From NCBI GenBank assembly GCA_030748495.1, contig JASMLX010000050.1, forward strand, positions 1 to 43,175: a stretch of DNA of 43,175 nt. Reading direction: 5' to 3'. The position numbers and the translations under genes are program-made. The notes beneath the pieces are model-generated. The model did no database searches. It was not told the DNA's origin and saw only the letters and a program-made list of their open reading frames with translations. Each line of letters begins with the position of its first letter. Within the stretch, counting starts at the first letter, position 1. Positions 1-8,646 of the stretch are shown one piece after another. Source of the stretch: Candidatus Poribacteria bacterium. Lineage in GTDB: Bacteria > Poribacteria > WGA-4E > UBA9662.

Positions 1-24
1 TCAATATGTTTTGTGAGGTGAAAA

Positions 25-1065
25 TTGAAGGCTGCACTTTTCTACGGCGGAAACGACATCCGCTTGGAGACAATTACCACACCGGAACCTGAGCCAGGCT
101 ATGTCCAGGTTAAAGTACACGCTTCCGGTATTTGTGGAGGGGATATTCACGGTTACCTCCATCAACCTGATCAACCGCGTCCACCTCGTACCGCAGGCCA
201 TGAACTAACAGGTGTAATTTCTGGGCTAGGGGAAGATATCACCCAATTTCAAGTTGGCGACCGCGTCGTTATTGAGCCGACTGTGCCCTGCAACGATTGC
301 CCACAGTGTTTGAATGGCAACTATAATATCTGCTCTAAATTGCGCCATATCGGTGGCGTACAGAGAGGAGGCGGTTTTGCCGAATATATGACAATTCCTG
401 AAGATAATGCATATCATCTACCGGATCAGCTCTCTTTTGAAGCCGGGGCACTGGCTGAAGTCTACGCAGTTGCAGTACATGCACTATCTCGGACCCCTGT
501 CCAGCCTGGTGATTTGGTGGCGGTTATTGGAAGTGGTCCTGTCGGATTGGCAATTGCACAAATGGCGGATATTGCTGGTGCTCAAGCAGTAATGGTTTTA
601 GGAAAACCAGAGCAACCGCTCCAAATTGCCCAACAAATGATGTTTTGCCATACTATCAATGTCGACCGTCAAGATCCAGTTGAGGAGGTTAAAGCGTGGA
701 GTCGTGGTATAGGGGCAACTGTTGTTTTCGAGGCGGTTGGTGGCCGTGCTAATACGCTTCAGCAAGCGACAGAAATCGCAGCTAAACGAGGGCGAATTTG
801 CATGGTGGGAGGGCATTCGGCCCCGTTGACTCTCCACGAGAGGTATGCTCGAAGCAAAGAGCTGACCATCTCCTGGTCGTTTTGCTATGGTCGGCGTGAT
901 GGTCGGAAGGAATTCCAACTTGCAATTGACCTGTTGGCAGCAGGTAAGCTGAATCCAGATCCCCTAATTACGCACCAGTTTCCGTTAGATCAGGTTATAA
1001 AAGCCTTTGACGTAGCCGCCGGACGAGAGGAGTACGGCTCGATAAAGGTCCTGGTACTCCCCTGA
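25..1065 (+). CDS. Zinc-dependent medium-chain dehydrogenase (threonine/sorbitol dehydrogenase-like)
   Basis: This is a cytoplasmic NAD(P)-dependent alcohol or polyol dehydrogenase of the MDR superfamily, 346 residues, the usual length. Likely catalytic zinc ligands are C37, H59 and E60 (GHE motif). The structural zinc site is complete: C89, C92, C95 and C103. The Rossmann fold begins at the GSGPVG motif, residues 169-174. The start is TTG at 25, preceded by GAGGTG at 15-20; no ATG fits the conserved N-terminus. The substrate cannot be told from sequence; the closest resemblance is to L-threonine 3-dehydrogenase and sorbitol or L-idonate dehydrogenases. The gene begins at the window edge, so an upstream operon partner may be cut off. 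Family certain, substrate unknown. Confidence 0.9.
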   Translation: MKAALFYGGNDIRLETITTPEPEPGYVQVKVHASGICGGDIHGYLHQPDQPRPPRTAGHELTGVISGLGEDITQFQVGDRVVIEPTVPCNDCPQCLNGNYNICSKLRHIGGVQRGGGFAEYMTIPEDNAYHLPDQLSFEAGALAEVYAVAVHALSRTPVQPGDLVAVIGSGPVGLAIAQMADIAGAQAVMVLGKPEQPLQIAQQMMFCHTINVDRQDPVEEVKAWSRGIGATVVFEAVGGRANTLQQATEIAAKRGRICMVGGHSAPLTLHERYARSKELTISWSFCYGRRDGRKEFQLAIDLLAAGKLNPDPLITHQFPLDQVIKAFDVAAGREEYGSIKVLVLP

Positions 1066-1383
1066 AAAACGCTGGATTAGATCCTGTCGGGTGCGGGAAC
1101 ATTATCCTGACAGTAAGTAAACAGGGCGGAATAGCGTCTGCCGTTTGAATGGCATCTCTGCTACGTGTTGCAGGTGTGGTTCCCATTTGTGCCATTTATT
1201 ACCGACAACATTGTAGCTGTTGAAAACTGCTACTCGATCTATTTCCTCATCTCCCCAACGGCTCCGGTGTGGGTAACAGCCTCGCTGAAGATCAAGGCTG
1301 AGCCTGCAGAACACTCATAGTCTTCCCAAAGATCACAAGTTCGATCCTCTGTGGATTTGGACGGTGAATAGGCGCCTTTATGA

Positions 1384-1720
1384 TTGCCTGTTAAGAACAT
1401 CGTACCGCCGCACCCTTTTGTACCGGATTCAGTTCCTACACCACTTGAGTCAGGCTACTGTGTGCACGGTTGTGGTGCAAATAGTGGGTATGCGAGTTGC
1501 CAGGACAGAGACCGCATCAAGTGGCATTGCCCCAAGAAAGCCAGCAAGAAAGGGACAAGGTCTTCCCTGTGATTAGCTGGATGTCGATTCCTCGTCTATT
1601 AGAAGGCGGTTCGAGCGTGGCTCGCTTGAGTTGTTGATGCGGAGAATTTATTGATCTTCTTGTTGGAAGTATCAGCAAATCACATTCGGATATGTTGAAT
1701 GGGTTCATCCGATTACCCTT
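1384..1720 (+). pseudogene. Possible transposase remnant (zinc-knuckle part)
   Basis: A short open stretch (1384-1572) encodes cysteine and histidine pairs followed by DRDRIKWHCPKKASKK. This resembles the segment 'RNRIKWRCP' found in the middle of several DDE transposases. The frame then closes with stops, and a basic stretch (RRFERGSLELL) in another frame around 1605-1650 could be the decayed catalytic end. Family not assigned. The evidence is one short motif, so it could be chance. Confidence 0.3.
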
Positions 1721-1879
1721 CCAACAGGTTTGCCTCTGTAAAATAGGCTTTCAGTGAGCCGAATTAGACACTAGCCTATGAAATGATTCACTGATAGCTC
1801 ACTGATTTAGAGAATTCTTACATCGCTTTAGCTATCGAGTAGGTGGCGAACTGCATCCTTCAATTTGGTTTCAAAAAAT

Positions 1880-1917
1880 AATCAACCCTCCTAGCTCAGG
1901 GTATTGGAGGGTTGATT
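1880..1917. terminator. Perfect 12-bp stem-loop, candidate terminator
   Basis: AATCAACCCTCC at 1880-1891 is matched exactly by its reverse complement at 1906-1917, leaving a 14-nt loop. An A-rich tract (CAAAAAAT) lies before it and TTTGATATT after it, so it could act in either direction. No intact gene ends close by; the nearest upstream stop is at 1065. Confidence 0.45.
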
Positions 1918-2096
1918 TGATATTCTCAGAGGGGTTTGTTAGACACGGCACATTGAATATAGGATTATTGATGGAATAGTCTTAGATGATTTAAGTCAAC
2001 TACCTAATACCGCAATTACCGTTATAAATAAATCTGTCGTAAACTAAAAAGAAAAACGGTGGACATCCGGCATAAGATATATAACGATCCTATGAT

Positions 2097-2126
2097 TTGA
2101 AAAAGTCTAACCGGTCGTCATAGAAT
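2097..2126 (+). promoter_or_regulatory. Candidate sigma70-type promoter for the sulfatase
   Basis: TTGAAA at 2097-2102, an 18-nt spacer, and TAGAAT at 2121-2126, about 60 nt before the sulfatase start. A match to a degenerate consensus only. Confidence 0.35.
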
Positions 2127-2184
2127 ATGCTATCATAGGAAATAGTGGATTCTATCGTCTAAGTGAAATGAATCGGAGTGTGTT

Positions 2185-3441
2185 ATGACAGAACAACGGA
2201 AGAAAAACATTATCCTGATTCTAGCCGATGACCTTGGTTATGAGTGTCTCAGTTGCTACGGAGGAAAATCCTACGACACTCCTAATCTTAATGCTATGGC
2301 TGCGTCCGGCACGCAATTCACTCATGCCTACGCACTGCCATTATGCACACCTACCCGCATCCAGATAATGACCGGAAAGTACAATTTTCGCAATTGGAAA
2401 GCTTTTGGCATTCTCGACCCAAGTGAGAAAACATTCGGCCATTACATGCAGTATGCTGGTTATAAAACCTGTATTACCGGGAAATGGCAACTTTGGAGCT
2501 ATAACCCTCCTGATTTTGAACCGGAATGGCGAGGTCAGGGGGTGCTGCCGGAAAATGCCGGCTTCGATGAGTATTTTCTCTGGCACGCCGGGCACACCGA
2601 GGACAAAGGCTCACGGTATGCAGACCCAGTGATTCTCGACAATAACGGTCTCCGCCAAGACACGGAAGGGAAGTATGGGCCGGACCTTTATACTGAGTAT
2701 CTTCTCGACTTTGCTAAACGCCATCAGGACCAACCATTTTTCATCTACTATCCGATGGCACTCACTCATGGGCCATTTATGCCTACTCCGGATAGCCCTG
2801 GGTGGGCTAGGGACCGCCAGAAGAGCGATCTCAAAAACTTCACAGACATGGTCGAATATACCGACAAGCTGATCGGTCGAATTATGGACGGACTCGACAA
2901 CTTGGGACTCCGTGACGACACACTGGTCATGTTTATTGGTGATAATGGGTCACCTACTGAAGTGGTGTCGATGCTAGGCGACCGGCCATTCCAAGGAGGT
3001 AAAGGGAAATCTACCGATGCTGGAACTCGTGTTCCCCTGGTAGCCTCCTGGGGTAACTGTGAGACTGGAACCACCATCTGCGATGACTTGGTGGACTGCA
3101 GCGATTTTCTACCTACGATAATGGACGTTGTTGGGACTCCTTTACCATCCGATGCTATCTGCGACGGTCGGTCATTCCTGCCCCAATTGATTGGGGAAAG
3201 ACCAAATCCAAGAAAATGGATTTATGCCTGGTATAACCCATTACCGGGCTGGGCCAAAGAGGGGTATCACTTGCAGGAGTGGGCTCAAGATCAAACATGG
3301 AAACTCTACGATGACGGTCAGCTCTATAATCTCGTGGCCGATGAACTAGAAGAATATCCTATTGAGGAAGATACGGAAGCGTCAAAAGCCGCTCGGCAAA
3401 ATCTCCAATCGGTGCTGAATCAGATGAAGCAACAGCAGTAA
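2185..3441 (+). CDS. Sulfatase, formylglycine type (CTPTR)
   Basis: Type I sulfatase of the alkaline phosphatase superfamily, hydrolysing a sulfate ester, probably on a polysaccharide. The N-terminal metal site is seen as ILADD (D15, D16), and the activation motif C54-T-P-T-R58 supplies the cysteine to be oxidised to formylglycine. Further metal-site features are TGKW near residue 100 and IGDNGSPTE with GGKGKSTDAGTRVP toward residues 250-285. At 418 residues it is on the short side for the family. No signal peptide is visible, so it looks cytoplasmic as annotated. The start ATG has only a weak ribosome site (GGAGTGTGTT). No converting enzyme with the expected cysteines lies in the window. Substrate unknown. 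Confidence 0.93.
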   Translation: MTEQRKKNIILILADDLGYECLSCYGGKSYDTPNLNAMAASGTQFTHAYALPLCTPTRIQIMTGKYNFRNWKAFGILDPSEKTFGHYMQYAGYKTCITGKWQLWSYNPPDFEPEWRGQGVLPENAGFDEYFLWHAGHTEDKGSRYADPVILDNNGLRQDTEGKYGPDLYTEYLLDFAKRHQDQPFFIYYPMALTHGPFMPTPDSPGWARDRQKSDLKNFTDMVEYTDKLIGRIMDGLDNLGLRDDTLVMFIGDNGSPTEVVSMLGDRPFQGGKGKSTDAGTRVPLVASWGNCETGTTICDDLVDCSDFLPTIMDVVGTPLPSDAICDGRSFLPQLIGERPNPRKWIYAWYNPLPGWAKEGYHLQEWAQDQTWKLYDDGQLYNLVADELEEYPIEEDTEASKAARQNLQSVLNQMKQQQ

Positions 3442-4049
3442 GAATCTGTCGAGATCACTGATCGATCCAACCTTCTAAAATAGATACCCAAAAAGGGTCG
3501 GTTGAAATGACCCGGATTACATTCATTGAAGGTAATATCTTCGCCTAGGTCTGAAAATGGTCAGTGCGCTTTTGCAACCTCAGTGCATACACCTCAGGTA
3601 AAGAAGCATATGTCGAGTTAATGTAGAAACGATACAACAATCAGGTCACAACTCTCAACACCACCCACAACACGGACTTTAGAATTTTGGGATACATTAG
3701 TCCAAACCAAAAGGCTGACGATTAGTCACTAAACCTAAGTGGCGACACCCACAAAGAGCGAGTTGCCTACACTTTCCTGTTTCAGATTCTAGATAAGGCC
3801 GGGGAACTAAGTACGTGTAATTCAAGACCACGGTTCCAACCCCCTATTTTTGGCGGTACGAATGACCTCAATTTTTCCTTACCCATCGGTATCATTCTGC
3901 TCTACACCAAATACTTTCCTGTAATATATTGTGGTGTTATCTAGAAAGACCCTTCGAGTATACCAGTGCTTAGGTTGATAGCTGTTGAAGTGTTTGTCAG
4001 GCATCCCTATATGCCGGCCCCTTGGCTCTTAATAACCATTGGTACGAGT
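3442..4049. other. Non-coding stretch, nothing recognised
   Basis: About 600 bp after the sulfatase. A weak hairpin (ACCC-AAAAA-GGGT, near 3487-3499) could end the upstream transcript. Otherwise no intact gene or RNA could be recognised. The neighbouring 4050-4370 is transposase debris. Confidence 0.5.
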
Positions 4050-4370
4050 TTAGAGACTGAATGAAGCAATGGGGAGCGGGACAAATCCATCGACATCTGG
4101 ATATAACCCATCCCATTGAATCCAGAGATTAAACCCGGCCATGGTTAACCCGGCTCCGGTTTGGAAGTCTTGCCAACGATGGTGTATCACCGACTTGAAA
4201 TGACAGGCTAAAGTCAGCCTCGATCAAACGTTCTCCACCACCATGTGCTGATTCCATTGCCCCAGCTGACACCGCCGTAGATTGATTGGATGCCAATCGA
4301 CGCCGGCAAACCCTTAATCGGCCAAAACGACCATTTCCTCTTTGAGGCCATCGACGAAATAATTATTCCG
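4050..4370 (-). pseudogene. C-terminal remnant of a DDE transposase
   Basis: Read on the minus strand from about 4370 down to the TAA at 4050-4052, one frame gives a continuous protein-like text broken by only two stops (TAA then TGA). Recognisable pieces are GQWNQHMVVENV, FNLWIQWDGL and the terminal IASFSL. I recall this pattern (G-x-W-N-x-x-M-x-V-E ... FN-L-x-x-W-x-G-L ... IAxFSL) from the C-terminal third of a DDE transposase family common in Chloroflexi and similar genomes. The part upstream of 4370 has shifted frame. The IS family is not assigned. Confidence 0.65.
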
Positions 4371-4597
4371 CCTGGAAACGCAATCTACTTGTTGTGATTG
4401 TAATGGCGCCTCCGGGTTTGAATGAAAATGATTTTACAGATGACCGTTTGGCTTTGGTACTTTCCTTTCTTGGTTCTGGTGAATTCACCCGGGACTAAGA
4501 TTGGCGATGGGCTTACACGTGTGGTAGGATTTGATGGCTCATTAACCATATTGTCCAGCATCAAAGCTGATGTGATGATAAAGCGAGGATCTTATAC

Positions 4598-5119
4598 TTG
4601 TCAAAAATTGCGGTTTTTCCCGGGAGTTTCGACCCCATTACTAATGGGCACATCGACTTAATAGCCAGAGTATCTAGTCTCAGCCTCTTTGACCAACTGA
4701 CCATCGCCATTGGAATTAACCCAGGTAAACAGGCACGCTTTACGTTGGAAGAACGCATTCAAATGTTAGAATCGGTTATCCAACCCTACCCTATTGTTAC
4801 GATTGCACAGTACTCTGGACTCACAGCTCAGTATGCCGAGGCCTGTGGTGCTCAAACGATTATTCGGGGATTACGGGAGCTCTCTGACTTCGAACGGGAA
4901 TTCCAGATGGCACGGATGAATCGGCAGATTGCGCCCAAAGTCGATACACTCTTTATGATGTCAGCGCAAACTCACACGCATATTAGTTCCACGCTGGCAA
5001 TGGAGGTCGCCTTGATGTCCAATCCCCGGATTAGCCGGGAACAGCTAGTTCAGATGGTCCCACCCATCGTGATTGAGTTTATCGAACGCAAGTTTTTCAA
5101 GCTTGACCGACACGGTTAA
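4598..5119 (+). CDS. coaD: Phosphopantetheine adenylyltransferase
   Basis: Transfers AMP from ATP to 4'-phosphopantetheine, giving dephospho-CoA, the next-to-last step of coenzyme A synthesis in the cytoplasm. The nucleotidyltransferase T15-N-G-H18 motif is in place inside PGSFDPITNGH, and the second ATP motif ISST lies near residue 127. The length of 173 is slightly above the usual 160. The start is TTG at 4598, with GAGGA at 4584-4588; there is no ATG near the conserved N-terminus. The gene faces era, and the two stop codons overlap (TAA 5117-5119 here; the era stop is 5118-5116 on the other strand). Confidence 0.95.
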   Translation: MSKIAVFPGSFDPITNGHIDLIARVSSLSLFDQLTIAIGINPGKQARFTLEERIQMLESVIQPYPIVTIAQYSGLTAQYAEACGAQTIIRGLRELSDFEREFQMARMNRQIAPKVDTLFMMSAQTHTHISSTLAMEVALMSNPRISREQLVQMVPPIVIEFIERKFFKLDRHG

Positions 5120-6009
5120 ACATATCCCAAATCTTGCATTTTTCGCAGATCTTTCCGCCAATCAGGTTTAACCAGGACGTGAAGCTCCAAAAAAACTGAT
5201 TGAGCTAAAAACCGCTCAATATCTGTTCTTGCCAATTGTCCAATACGTTTAATCATCTGTCCCTGCTTTCCTATTAACACCCCCCGTTGAGACGGTCGCT
5301 CAACGTAGACCACGGCACGAATATACCATTTCTTCTTATTACGCTCGACGAACTCTTCTACCACCACACTGGTGGAATACGGAACCTCCTGCTTGGTCTG
5401 AAGGAAAATCTGCTCCCGAATAGTTTCAGCAATAAAAAAGCGTTGGGGAAGATCACTGATCTGGTCTGGGGGGAAATATTGCGGTCCTGAGGGAAGATAA
5501 CCTAGAATTAGGTCTTTCAGTCGTTCTATCCCGTCCTGATTCAAGGCGGAAATTGGTACTGATTCAACAAAGGAAAACTTTTGACTGTAATTATCGATAA
5601 CCGGCAGTAGGTTTAGCTTGGCGATCCGATCGATTTTGTTAATAACCAAGATTGTTTTCTGATTGACCTGATGAATCGCATTTAAGATCTCCTCTTCGAT
5701 CTGAGGTGAAGTTCGGGTTACATCGATCAGATACAGGATAAGATCTGCATCCTGGATAGCAGCGTAAGCGGCTTTGACCATCCAGTTGTGCAATTGGTAC
5801 TTTGGCCGTAGAATACCAGGCGTATCCAGAAAAATAATCTGGTAGTCGTCACTGGTGACAATGCCACGAATCTGGTTTCGTGTGGTCTGAGGTTTAGGCG
5901 TAACAATGGCTAATTTTTCACCCAGCATCGCATTGAGCAGTGTCGATTTTCCCACATTTGGTTCACCGATGATACTGACGTAGCCAGATTTGAATTGGGG
6001 CTCAGTCAT
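5116..6009 (-). CDS. era: GTPase Era
   Basis: Essential GTPase that binds the 3' end of 16S rRNA and helps assemble the 30S subunit. The P-loop is G15-E-P-N-V-G-K-S22; switch and G3 region read FLDTPG; G4 is NKID; the SAL motif VPISALN follows. The KH RNA-binding domain occupies the C-terminal third (VLIGKQGQMIKRIG). At 297 residues it is full length. It converges on coaD with overlapping stops, and bioF lies 42 bp upstream in the same direction, so era may be co-transcribed with bioF. Confidence 0.97.
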   Translation of the reverse strand: MTEPQFKSGYVSIIGEPNVGKSTLLNAMLGEKLAIVTPKPQTTRNQIRGIVTSDDYQIIFLDTPGILRPKYQLHNWMVKAAYAAIQDADLILYLIDVTRTSPQIEEEILNAIHQVNQKTILVINKIDRIAKLNLLPVIDNYSQKFSFVESVPISALNQDGIERLKDLILGYLPSGPQYFPPDQISDLPQRFFIAETIREQIFLQTKQEVPYSTSVVVEEFVERNKKKWYIRAVVYVERPSQRGVLIGKQGQMIKRIGQLARTDIERFLAQSVFLELHVLVKPDWRKDLRKMQDLGYV

Positions 6010-6051
6010 GTTGGTTGTTCTCGTTTGTCATGTGATGTGTTTTTGGATTAG

Positions 6052-7233
6052 TTAAGGCTGGTTCGCATGTACGCATGCAGCGAATGCTTGAACCACAGTT
6101 TGTAAATCTGCGTCTGTATGGGTAGCAATTGGGCTTAGTCGCAAGCGAGCCGTATTAGGGGGTACCGTCGGTGGGCGAACCGCCGGAGCAAAAAGGCCTA
6201 GATTTAACAACTGATCAGCCAGTTGCTTGGCCTGTTCTGCGGCACCAATGATAACGGGAACGATTTGCGCCTTTCCCGCCGGGATTTGCAACCCGAGTTG
6301 CCTTAGTTGATGGCGTAAATATTCGGCATGGTTGAGCAATCGTTGTCGGCGTTCCGGTGATATTGCGATCAGGTCGATGGCAGCGATGGCCGTCGCAATT
6401 ACCGGTGGCGGCAAGCCTGTGGTAAAGATGAAAGATCGAGCTTGATTGATTAACAGATCAATTAGCACCTGTGGCCCAGCAACGTAGCCACCTAACCCAC
6501 CGACCGCTTTGCTTAATGTCCCAACGTGAATAAGGCGTGAATCCGTTAAGCTAAAATGTGATGTTATCCCACCACCATTCGTTCCTAAAACACCGAATCC
6601 GTGTGCATCATCAATGATTACGTACGCATCGAAGCGGTTGGCTAAGTCCAAAATCTCTGGTAACGGTGCCAGATTACCGTCCATACTAAATACCCCATCG
6701 GTAATAATCCACCGATTGGCCGCAGCTGAGGCATTGGACAAAAGATCTTGCAGATGGTCTGGGTCGCAGTGATTGTAGATCAGCCGCTGGGCTTTACTCA
6801 ATCGACAGCCATCGATGATACTGGCGTGGTTAAGTGCATCGCTCAAGATCAGGTCATCGGCTTGACAGAGAGTCGAGATCAGTCCCAAATTGGCTTGATA
6901 ACCGGAACTAAAAACCAGTGCTGCTTCGGTTTCTTTTAAAGCCGAAATCCGATACTCCAGTTTTTGGTAGAGGTCCAGATTTCCGCTCAATAGCCTCGAT
7001 CCGCTAGCTCCAGTGCCGTATTTGTCGAGCGCATCCTGTGCGGCTTTAACAACGGTTGGTTCCGTACTCAACCCCAGGTAGTTATTGGAGGCCAGTAGGA
7101 TAATCTCCCGTCCAGCCATCAGAATCCTTCCCGTTGGTGAGGACTCGATTACCGGCAACTTTCTCAACAGATGGTCTTGATCTAAACGCTCTAGTTCGTG
7201 TTGCCAAATCTGGAATATTCGATCGGTCTTCAT
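6052..7233 (-). CDS. bioF: 8-amino-7-oxononanoate synthase (BioF-like)
   Basis: PLP enzyme of the alpha-oxoamine synthase family. BioF joins a pimeloyl thioester to alanine in biotin synthesis; the close relative KBL acts on glycine and acetyl-CoA. The start chosen is ATG at 7233 (protein MKTDRIFQ, 393 residues) because GGAGG lies 4 nt upstream (7242-7238) and the length then fits the family. The frame stays open upstream to a TTG at 7305, which would add 24 residues unlike BioF. Visible motifs: GTGASGSR (73-80), DDAHGFG (208-214) and the PLP lysine K242 in GTLSKAVGG. No other biotin gene is nearby, so KBL or another paralogue is possible. Confidence 0.85.
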   Translation of the reverse strand: MKTDRIFQIWQHELERLDQDHLLRKLPVIESSPTGRILMAGREIILLASNNYLGLSTEPTVVKAAQDALDKYGTGASGSRLLSGNLDLYQKLEYRISALKETEAALVFSSGYQANLGLISTLCQADDLILSDALNHASIIDGCRLSKAQRLIYNHCDPDHLQDLLSNASAAANRWIITDGVFSMDGNLAPLPEILDLANRFDAYVIIDDAHGFGVLGTNGGGITSHFSLTDSRLIHVGTLSKAVGGLGGYVAGPQVLIDLLINQARSFIFTTGLPPPVIATAIAAIDLIAISPERRQRLLNHAEYLRHQLRQLGLQIPAGKAQIVPVIIGAAEQAKQLADQLLNLGLFAPAVRPPTVPPNTARLRLSPIATHTDADLQTVVQAFAACVHANQP

Positions 7234-7465
7234 ATCGCCTCCGGCCGGAACTGTATCGGCGATCTTGCTAATGCACTCTTCATCACTCAATTTTATCAAC
7301 CGCAAATAGTAAATGACAATTTTTCTTCAACCTGTTGTCGATTTACCAATTCGACTAGTCTCGTGTTTTGATTGCTTTAGTTTGAAAAAGAGTCATGATG
7401 ACGCCAGCCCAGTAAATCCATTGCTCACAACAGCGATTTAATACCGGTTTAATCGAGGTTTTCCG

Positions 7466-7493
7466 TTGCATTTCTTCAGAAATCGTGTAAAAT
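7466..7493 (+). promoter_or_regulatory. Candidate promoter before the LamG protein
   Basis: TTGCAT at 7466-7471, a 16-nt spacer, and TAAAAT at 7488-7493. It would give a leader of about 160 nt. The stretch 7234-7662 between the divergent bioF and LamG genes otherwise shows no gene. Confidence 0.35.
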
Positions 7494-7662
7494 GGCCTGG
7501 TTTTTGGGCGTATCGGGCCGATTCAGTCAAAGATGACGGAGGTTTATCTTGTTACGAGTAGATCCGCTTTAGCTCAATTAACTCAATTAGAAGTTGGTCG
7601 CTAAGTACAGCGAAGACATATTTTTCAATTCGAAACTGAGAAAAGATTAAGGGAGATGTAGA

Positions 7663-8433
7663 ATGTTAAGCAAGATCGGAGAAATTCAGGTTCTCGTTTT
7701 GGTAGCGATCATTTCGCTGATACCAGCCCAGTCGTTTGCAGAAATCAAAGCCGACTCCATTGTCCTGGCCCTCCCGTTTGAGGGTAATGCTAAGGATCTT
7801 AGTGATAATGGTACTGATGGAGAGGTCGAGGGCGGAGCCAAATTCGTGGACGGGAAAATTGGTAAAGCCGTCGAATTAGACGGCAAAGACGATGTGGTGA
7901 AAATCAATAAAAAAATCGGTGCCCTTGAGGAGGTCAGCTTTGTTCATTGGGTTAACTCTACGGGGCGAGATGCTCAGTGGCGTGTTTTTTTCAACAATAA
8001 TGGTTGGAAAGCAGGTGACATTCATTATCAACTTCACCCCAATAAGCAAATCGAATTTTCAATTCACGGCAATCCAGGTGGGAATGATACGTTCGCCAAA
8101 TTCATGATTACCGGCAAGGAGATGAATAAGTGGGTTCATGTGGCGACCGTTTATAGTGCCAAAGAGAAAAAGATTTGGTTCTATGTCAATGGCAAGCTCG
8201 ATGTTGAAAACAAATGGGGTGGAAATCCTGGGGTATTGGATAAAGCTGGTATCGGTGGCTGGGATGGTCAGCGACAGTGGCAAGGACTGCTCGATGAATT
8301 CATCATTTTCAACACCGTTTTAGAAGAAAAAGATATCCAGACCTTGATGGATGAAGGCATCGAAAAAACGTTGAGTATTCAACCTGGCAACAAAGTTGCT
8401 ACAACCTGGGCCAGCATTCGAAACGTAAATTAG
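7663..8433 (+). CDS. Secreted LamG-domain (concanavalin A-like) protein
   Basis: A 256-residue exported protein. The N-terminus has a hydrophobic signal segment ending ...AQSFA, with likely cleavage after A26. The rest is one LamG/jellyroll domain: LPFEGNAKDLSDNG, then GKAVELDGKDDVV, WVHVATVYS, IWFYVNGKLD and the closing LLDEFIIFN. Such domains bind carbohydrates or proteins at the cell surface. The start has a strong ribosome site (AGGGAGATGTAGA-ATG). The last residues, ATTWASIRNVN, resemble the tail of the next gene product (AVTWANLKAGF). A hairpin terminator follows at 8456-8492. The partner or ligand cannot be told. Confidence 0.85.
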   Translation: MLSKIGEIQVLVLVAIISLIPAQSFAEIKADSIVLALPFEGNAKDLSDNGTDGEVEGGAKFVDGKIGKAVELDGKDDVVKINKKIGALEEVSFVHWVNSTGRDAQWRVFFNNNGWKAGDIHYQLHPNKQIEFSIHGNPGGNDTFAKFMITGKEMNKWVHVATVYSAKEKKIWFYVNGKLDVENKWGGNPGVLDKAGIGGWDGQRQWQGLLDEFIIFNTVLEEKDIQTLMDEGIEKTLSIQPGNKVATTWASIRNVN

Positions 8434-8455
8434 GAGGAAGTTAGAAGTGATGGAT

Positions 8456-8492
8456 AAGGGTAAGGAGTTGCTAAAAGTAGTTCCTTACCCTT
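8456..8492 (+). terminator. Rho-independent terminator after the LamG gene
   Basis: AAGGGTAAGGA at 8456-8466 pairs exactly with 8482-8492. The stem can continue inward with G-U pairs to a very small loop. A T-rich tail (CACTTTGACTTTTT) follows. It separates the LamG gene from the next one, so each is probably transcribed alone. Confidence 0.7.
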
Positions 8493-8646
8493 CACTTTGA
8501 CTTTTTGCAACCCGTGTTATTTGTACCACAACGATCATTTCCCGGTCAATAGTCTATATATTAAGATTGATGTGAGATATCATCTTAGGGGAAAGCTAAG
8601 TCAGCATTTCCCTGTCTTTAATTTGGAATTATTTAGAGGTAAACCG

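Larger units (their letters stand above)
1066..2184. other. Long non-coding stretch with decayed sequence
   Basis: About 1.1 kb without an intact gene. It contains a possible transposase remnant (about 1384-1720), a perfect 12-bp hairpin (1880-1917) and a candidate promoter just before the next gene. The part from 1066 to 1380 shows no recognisable coding signal on either strand. Confidence 0.6.

Noticed and set aside
4422..4661. Open frame of 79 codons overlapping the start of coaD
   Set aside because: Overlaps coaD in another frame, and its sequence has no protein-family character.
7234..7305. 24-residue extension of BioF from TTG 7305
   Set aside because: ATG 7233 has a GGAGG site and gives the family length.
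8497..8646. N-terminal extension of the secreted protein at 8647
   Set aside because: A signal peptide and ribosome site start at 8647; the extension overlaps terminator-like sequence and is not protein-like.
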